In this document: positions 7,271 through 10,208 of the stretch, piece by piece | Position numbering within the stretch: the first letter of the stretch is position 1 | How the letters are laid out: the number at the start of each line of letters is the position of its first letter | From: JBIOWF01 sp044868295 | GTDB lineage: Bacteria > Actinomycetota > Actinomycetes > Streptosporangiales > Streptosporangiaceae | NCBI GenBank assembly: GCA_044868295.1 | Contig: JBIOWF010000080.1 | Span: forward strand, 1-10,208 | Length of the DNA stretch: 10,208 nt | Direction of reading: 5' to 3' | Notes under the pieces: model-generated | The model's input: the letters and a program-made list of their open reading frames with translations, nothing else | Databases searched by the model: none | Told to the model about the DNA's origin: nothing | Made by a program: the position numbers and the translations under genes

Positions 7271-7686
7271 CTGAGCTGAGTGTCGAAGCACGGCGGTTCG
7301 ACTGGCTGATCACCGAGTTCGTCAGCGGTACCCCCGGAGTCGCGCATGCCGTCGTCGTGTCGGCAGATGGTCTGCGACTGGCCAACTCCGCGGGTTTCCC
7401 GGCGGATCGGGCCGACCAGCTCGCGGCGGTGGCCGCGGGGCTGCTCAGCCTGACCGTGGGCGCGTCACGCGTCTTCGAGGGCGGCGCGGTGACGCAGACC
7501 GTCGTCGAGATGCAGCGCGGCCTGCTGCTCGTGATGGCGATCAGCGATGGGTCGTGCCTGACGGTCCTGGCATCCCCGGACTGCGACATGGGCCTGGTGG
7601 CCTACCAGATGACCCTGCTCGTCGAGCGGGCGGGTCAGGCGCTGACCCCGGCTCTGCGCGCCGAGCTGCAGACCTCGCGTCGATGA
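7267..7686 (+). CDS. Roadblock/LC7 domain protein (CvnB-like)
   Basis: This small cytoplasmic protein of 139 residues is nearly all one Roadblock/LC7 domain (about residues 8-110). In bacteria this family includes MglB, which dimerises and acts on Ras-like GTPases of the MglA type, and CvnB of Streptomyces conservons. The opening RRFDWLITEFVSGTPGVAHAVVVSADGLRLA and the central LTVGASRVFEGGAVTQTVVEM (split here as two segments of the fold) are typical of the actinobacterial group. It starts at GTG overlapping the kinase stop (GTGA) behind a strong ribosome binding site, and is followed after 18 nt by the DUF742 gene. Likely role: an adaptor or GTPase regulator linking the membrane sensor to the GTPase encoded two genes downstream. 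That role is inferred from family and operon, not visible in the sequence itself. Confidence 0.95.
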   Translation: MTELSVEARRFDWLITEFVSGTPGVAHAVVVSADGLRLANSAGFPADRADQLAAVAAGLLSLTVGASRVFEGGAVTQTVVEMQRGLLLVMAISDGSCLTVLASPDCDMGLVAYQMTLLVERAGQALTPALRAELQTSRR

Positions 7687-7691
7687 CGGTC

Positions 7692-7696
7692 AGGGG
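7692..7696 (+). promoter_or_regulatory. Ribosome binding site deciding the DUF742 start
   Basis: AGGGG lies 8 nt before the ATG at 7705. It is too close to the ATG at 7699 and overlaps the GTG at 7696, so 7705 is preferred as the start. Confidence 0.55.
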
Positions 7697-7704
7697 TGAT
7701 GGGC

Positions 7705-8064
7705 ATGCGACCCGGTGACGGAACAGAGGACGACCCTCTGTTCCGTCCGTACGCCGTCACCGGAGGGCGCTCCCAGCCGCGTTATCACATGGCGATGGAG
7801 ACGCTCGTATCATCGGTGCCCCTCAGGAGCGATGACTATTCCCTGCTCACCCCCGAACAGGAATCGATCATGCTGCTCTGCCGTTCCGTCCGTTCGGTCG
7901 CGGAGATCTCGGCTCTGCTGCGGGTCCCGCTCGGTGTGGCCCGCGTGCTCCTCGCCGATATGGCCGACGAAGGTCTCGTCCGCCTGCATATGCCGCAGCT
8001 CAACAAGGGACAGCCAGACCTCAACCTGCTCGAAAGGGTGCTCAGTGGACTACGCAGGCTCTAA
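7705..8064 (+). CDS. DUF742 family protein (CvnC-like), winged-helix-like
   Basis: This protein of 119 residues belongs to DUF742, the third component of Streptomyces-type conservons. The N-terminal DPLFRPYAVTGGR motif is the hallmark of the family. The C-terminal half (LTPEQESIMLLC, then SVAEISALLRVPLGVARVLL and ADEGLVRLHMP) reads like a winged helix-turn-helix without an obvious basic DNA-contact surface; family members are thought to act by protein contact in the sensor/GTPase complex. Start choice: GTG 7696, ATG 7699 and ATG 7705 are all in frame, and 7705 has the best spacing to AGGGG. An in-frame TGA at 7684-7686 blocks longer forms. The last 20 nt overlap the GTPase gene, implying coupled translation. 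The biochemical function of DUF742 proteins is not established. Confidence 0.94.
   Translation: MRPGDGTEDDPLFRPYAVTGGRSQPRYHMAMETLVSSVPLRSDDYSLLTPEQESIMLLCRSVRSVAEISALLRVPLGVARVLLADMADEGLVRLHMPQLNKGQPDLNLLERVLSGLRRL
8033..8038 (+). promoter_or_regulatory. Ribosome binding site deciding the GTPase start
   Basis: AAAGGG lies 6 nt before GTG 8045, inside the DUF742 coding end. The resulting N-terminus MDYAGSNRGLASTKIVVAGG has the usual length before the P-loop, unlike the far longer open frame that begins at 7715 and would overlap almost all of DUF742. Confidence 0.65.
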
Positions 8065-8629
8065 CCGCGGGTTGGCCTCGACGAAAATCGTCGTCGCGGG
8101 CGGGTTCGGCGTGGGCAAGACCACGTTCGTCGGCGCCGTCTCGGAGATCCTCCCGCTCACGACCGAGGCGGTGATGACCGACGCGAGCGCCGGCATCGAC
8201 GACCTCGGGCTCACGCCGAACAAGACGACGACCACCGTGGCCATGGACTTCGGCCGCCTGTCGCTGGACCAGGACCTGATCCTCTACCTTTTCGGCACAC
8301 CCGGCCAGCACCGGTTCTGGTTCATGTGGGACGACCTGGTTCGGGGCGCGATCGGAGCGGTCGTGCTGGTGGACAGCCGGCGGCTGGCCGACAGCTTTCC
8401 CGCCATCGACTACTTCGAGGAGGCACAGCTTCCGTTCGTGGTGGCGATGAACGGCTGGGAGGGAAGCTTTTCGCACTCCGAGGAAGAGGTGCGGGAGGCG
8501 CTCTCCCTCGCTCCGCACGTGCCTGTGGTGCGCACGGACGCGCGCGCCCGTGAGGCGGTCAAGTCGACCCTCATCACCCTGGTGGAGTACGTCCTCACGG
8601 TACGTACCGCCTATGGGCGGTCATCCTAG
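8045..8629 (+). CDS. Small Ras-like GTPase (CvnD-like ATP/GTP-binding protein)
   Basis: This cytoplasmic GTPase of 194 residues is the switch component of a conservon. Motifs: P-loop GGFGVGKTTF (19-28); a Thr cluster KTTTTVAMDFG (60-70) in the switch I position; switch II FGTPGQHRFWFMW (83-95), with Gln88 placed like the catalytic Gln of Ras; and a TDARAR segment (164-169) in the G5 position. The G4 guanine-specificity motif, usually N-x-x-D in relatives, reads NGWE here (Asn136, Glu139), a conservative but notable change at the base-recognition position. The protein is soluble with no membrane segment. The start at GTG 8045 overlaps the DUF742 gene by 20 nt and gives the family's usual size. 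It is the last gene of the operon, with a GC-rich stem-loop 21 nt after the stop. Its presumed partner is the roadblock protein; the downstream effector is unknown. Confidence 0.95.
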   Translation: MDYAGSNRGLASTKIVVAGGFGVGKTTFVGAVSEILPLTTEAVMTDASAGIDDLGLTPNKTTTTVAMDFGRLSLDQDLILYLFGTPGQHRFWFMWDDLVRGAIGAVVLVDSRRLADSFPAIDYFEEAQLPFVVAMNGWEGSFSHSEEEVREALSLAPHVPVVRTDARAREAVKSTLITLVEYVLTVRTAYGRSS

Positions 8630-8634
8630 GATGA
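8621..8634. repeat. Perfect 14-bp palindrome across the GTPase stop codon
   Basis: TCATCCTAGGATGA is fully self-complementary and contains the TAG stop (8627-8629). With no loop it is more plausible as a DNA-binding site, or chance, than as an RNA hairpin. Confidence 0.5.
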
Positions 8635-8645
8635 TCCGATCAGTA

Positions 8646-8703
8646 CGGGAGGCGCCGACCCGGCGCCCTCGCCGTGCTGTCCCGGGAAGTCCGGAGCCTC
8701 CCG
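8646..8703 (+). terminator. GC-rich stem-loop cluster after the GTPase gene, probable terminator
   Basis: A perfect 7-bp hairpin GGCGCCG-acc-CGGCGCC (8651-8667) lies 21 nt past the stop. An alternative, wider 8-bp stem, CGGGAGGC (8646-8653) with GCCTCCCG (8696-8703), overlaps its left arm by 3 nt. No T-run follows, which is common for actinobacterial intrinsic terminators but lowers certainty. Confidence 0.5.
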
Positions 8704-8712
8704 CACGGGCGG

Positions 8713-8780
8713 ATTTGGTAATGAAGATGTCCCAATATTTGCCCTATCGTGCGTATATTAATGTCTCTTTAGTCTATTTG
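8713..8780 (+). promoter_or_regulatory. AT-rich island, likely promoter region of the second sensor kinase
   Basis: About 34% G+C over 68 nt (23 G/C counted), against coding DNA that is clearly well above 60%. It includes TATATTAAT (8754-8762), which resembles a -10 element, but no well-spaced -35 box is evident. The dyad GCACA-tg-TGTGC (8782-8793) follows immediately and could be an operator. Confidence 0.35.
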
Positions 8781-8922
8781 TGCACATGTGTGCGGTTGGC
8801 CTCGCTGGTATGGGTGTGCTGCAATTACCCTCGCCTGCAGGACGTCTCTAGCGTCCCCATTGCCACACGCGTGAAGAGACATCCCCCCCTGTGCGCACGT
8901 ACCGCGAGAGGTTGCGAAGCCT

Positions 8923-10208
8923 GTGAGGATACAAGATCCCCCGAGTGACCAGAGCCCTGGGACGGGGGCTCCGGCCGTGCACGAATCCAGCTCGGGGAGC
9001 GGATTCCTCCTGCGTAACTGGCGGGTGCGGTTCCGGTTGGTCGCGCTGATCCTCGTCCCCACCCTCGCCGCCCTCATGTTCGGTGGCCTGAGCGTGGCCT
9101 CGTCGGTCGCCACCGCGGGGGACTACGAGCGGGTCAACGAACTGGCGCAGCTCGTTGACAAGGTGGGCGTGCTCACACACGAACTGCAGACCGAGCGCGA
9201 TCGGGCCGCCTGGAACGCGACCCTGGGCAGGCCGGCAAAGGGAACAACGGCGGTGCTCACCCAGATCGGAGTCGTGGACAAGGCGTCCACAGAGGTCCGG
9301 GGGCTCGCCACGGAACTGAGATCGAGCATCGGCGGTCGCGCCGGGACCGAGATCGAGAACATCATCGGCAGGATCGACAGCATCGAGCCGCTGCGTCAGC
9401 AGGCGGTGCGGGGGACGCTGCTGCCGAACGCGGTGATCGTCCAATACTCTTTGGTCATCGATGACCTCCTGACGCTGCAGGACCAGCTGGCCACGGGTAG
9501 CCATGCCGACGAGCTCGTCGGCATGGCGGTCACCATGTCCGCGCTCGCCAAGGCCAAGGAGAACGCCTCCATCCAACGCGGCCTGCTTTCCACCGTGCTG
9601 CCGGTCGGACGGTTCGAGCAGAATCAGCTGAGGGACTTCCTCGGTGCGCTGTCCCAGCAGGAGAGCGAGCTCAAGATCTTCCGCAAGAACGCGACAAGCG
9701 CCGAGCGGGACTACTTCGACTCCACGGTCTCCGGCAGCAAGGTCGACCAGGCGCAGTTCCTCCGTACTCTCGTGCTCGACCGGGCCAGCGCCGGCTTCTC
9801 GCTGAAGGATCTCGACCTCACCACTCGCGACGACACCCGCGAGTGGTTCGACGCGATGAGCGAGCCCATCGACCGCATGCGCACGGTCGAGGGAAAGCTC
9901 GCCTCCTCCATCGTCACGCGCAGCCAGGCACTGAAGGACGACGAGCAGCAGCGGGCGATCATCGTGGCCTCGGCCGTCGGCGTGGTGCTGCTCGCCGTAC
10001 TCCTCATCACCATAGGCGTCGCCCGCTCACTGGTCCGCCCCCTTCGACGGCTGCGTACGGAAGCGCTGGAAATCGCCGGCCACCGGCTGCCTGACACGGT
10101 CCAGCGCCTGCGCGAGGCCGGAGACGCCGGTCAGAGCCCCGCCATCGTCCCGATCGGCGTGTTCTCCCGCGATGAGGTCGGTGAAGTCGCCCGGGCCTTT
10201 GACGAGGT
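8923..10208 (+). CDS. Second NIT-domain sensor histidine kinase, 3' end cut by window edge
   Basis: This is the 5' part (428 complete codons) of a paralogue of the sensor at 4280. Both share the juxtamembrane LRNWRV, an almost identical first membrane helix, and the HAMP stretch VRPLRRLR...EAL.IAG.RLP followed by GEVA.AFDE. Layout: N-terminal cytoplasmic segment rich in Pro/Ser/Gly (1-28); membrane helix, about 38-62; NIT-type helical sensor domain, about 65-340, with HELQTERDRAAW (86-97); second membrane helix, about 346-367; HAMP from about 366 to the edge. The kinase core and tail lie beyond the window. Start choice: GTG 8923 is the first in-frame start after the TGA at 8872-8874. GTG 8977 is an alternative that would leave 11 residues before LRNWR, nearer the 15 seen in the first sensor. 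Neither has a strong ribosome binding site. The gene probably heads its own operon, perhaps a second conservon. Confidence 0.9.
   Translation, partial: MRIQDPPSDQSPGTGAPAVHESSSGSGFLLRNWRVRFRLVALILVPTLAALMFGGLSVASSVATAGDYERVNELAQLVDKVGVLTHELQTERDRAAWNATLGRPAKGTTAVLTQIGVVDKASTEVRGLATELRSSIGGRAGTEIENIIGRIDSIEPLRQQAVRGTLLPNAVIVQYSLVIDDLLTLQDQLATGSHADELVGMAVTMSALAKAKENASIQRGLLSTVLPVGRFEQNQLRDFLGALSQQESELKIFRKNATSAERDYFDSTVSGSKVDQAQFLRTLVLDRASAGFSLKDLDLTTRDDTREWFDAMSEPIDRMRTVEGKLASSIVTRSQALKDDEQQRAIIVASAVGVVLLAVLLITIGVARSLVRPLRRLRTEALEIAGHRLPDTVQRLREAGDAGQSPAIVPIGVFSRDEVGEVARAFDE

Larger units (their letters stand above)
8630..8922 (+). other. Intergenic region between the GTPase gene and the second sensor kinase
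   Basis: This 293-nt gap has two contrasting halves. The first (to about 8710) is GC-rich and carries nested inverted repeats, listed as a terminator candidate. The second begins with an AT-rich stretch (8713-8780, about 34% G+C by my count) in otherwise high-GC DNA, then returns to mixed composition with a small dyad GGACG-N7-CGTCC (8840-8856). A short open frame runs through it but has no family match that I recognise and no coding character. The AT-rich part is the likeliest place for a promoter of the second sensor; exact -35 and -10 boxes cannot be assigned with confidence. Confidence 0.65.

Noticed and set aside
7715..8044. Extension of the GTPase frame upstream to an ATG at 7715 (304 residues in all).
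   Set aside because: This part overlaps the well-supported DUF742 gene in another frame and has no domain. The GTG at 8045 with its own ribosome binding site gives the family's usual size.
8550..8948. Open frame of 132 residues through the gap before the second sensor.
   Set aside because: It starts inside the GTPase gene in another frame, crosses terminator-like repeats and AT-rich DNA, has no ribosome binding site and no recognisable product.
1..10208. CRISPR arrays, tRNA or rRNA genes, insertion sequences, attachment sites.
   Set aside because: No direct-repeat array, cloverleaf, transposase motif or target-site duplication was seen on either strand by eye.

Overview
The window is high-GC DNA with strong G/C preference at third codon positions, GTG as well as ATG starts, and gene families typical of Actinobacteria. 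The gene content (amtB-glnK-glnD followed by a conservon-type sensor/GTPase cluster) fits a filamentous actinomycete. A Streptosporangiales-like host is my best guess, but this is inference from gene order and protein style, not a database result. All supported genes lie on the + strand, and none of the minus-strand open frames looks real.

Region 1 (1-3955) is the nitrogen-control operon. It holds an AmtB ammonium channel truncated by the left window edge, a GlnK-type PII protein overlapping it by 4 nt (ATGA), and GlnD, the bifunctional PII nucleotidylyltransferase, starting 4 nt after glnK stops. Together they sense 2-oxoglutarate/glutamine status and gate ammonium uptake.

Region 2 (3956-4279) is a 324-nt gap without a supported gene. 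It contains an operator-like dyad, a compact 60-nt sequence that can fold into a three-way junction, and two mutually exclusive hairpins just upstream of the next ribosome binding site.

Region 3 (4280-8629) is a four-gene conservon-like (cvnABCD-type) operon: a large membrane sensor kinase with a NIT (nitrate/nitrite-sensing) extracytoplasmic domain, HAMP, HATPase and a roughly 350-residue disordered tail; a Roadblock/LC7 protein; a DUF742 winged-helix-like protein; and a small Ras-like GTPase. Junctions are tight (4-nt overlap, 18-nt gap, 20-nt overlap), so translational coupling is likely. The GTPase has an unusual G4 motif (NGWE).

Region 4 (8630-8922) is a second gap of 293 nt. It carries a GC-rich stem-loop that is probably the operon terminator, then a strikingly AT-rich stretch of about 70 nt that is a plausible promoter region. 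Region 5 (8923-10208) is the 5' part of a second NIT-domain sensor kinase, a paralogue of the first, cut by the right window edge.

The picture is a classical cytoplasmic nitrogen-status circuit immediately followed by two membrane sensors whose domain family is associated with nitrate/nitrite sensing, one of them wired to a small GTPase rather than to any response regulator visible here. A functional link between the two halves is a hypothesis from position and domain type only.
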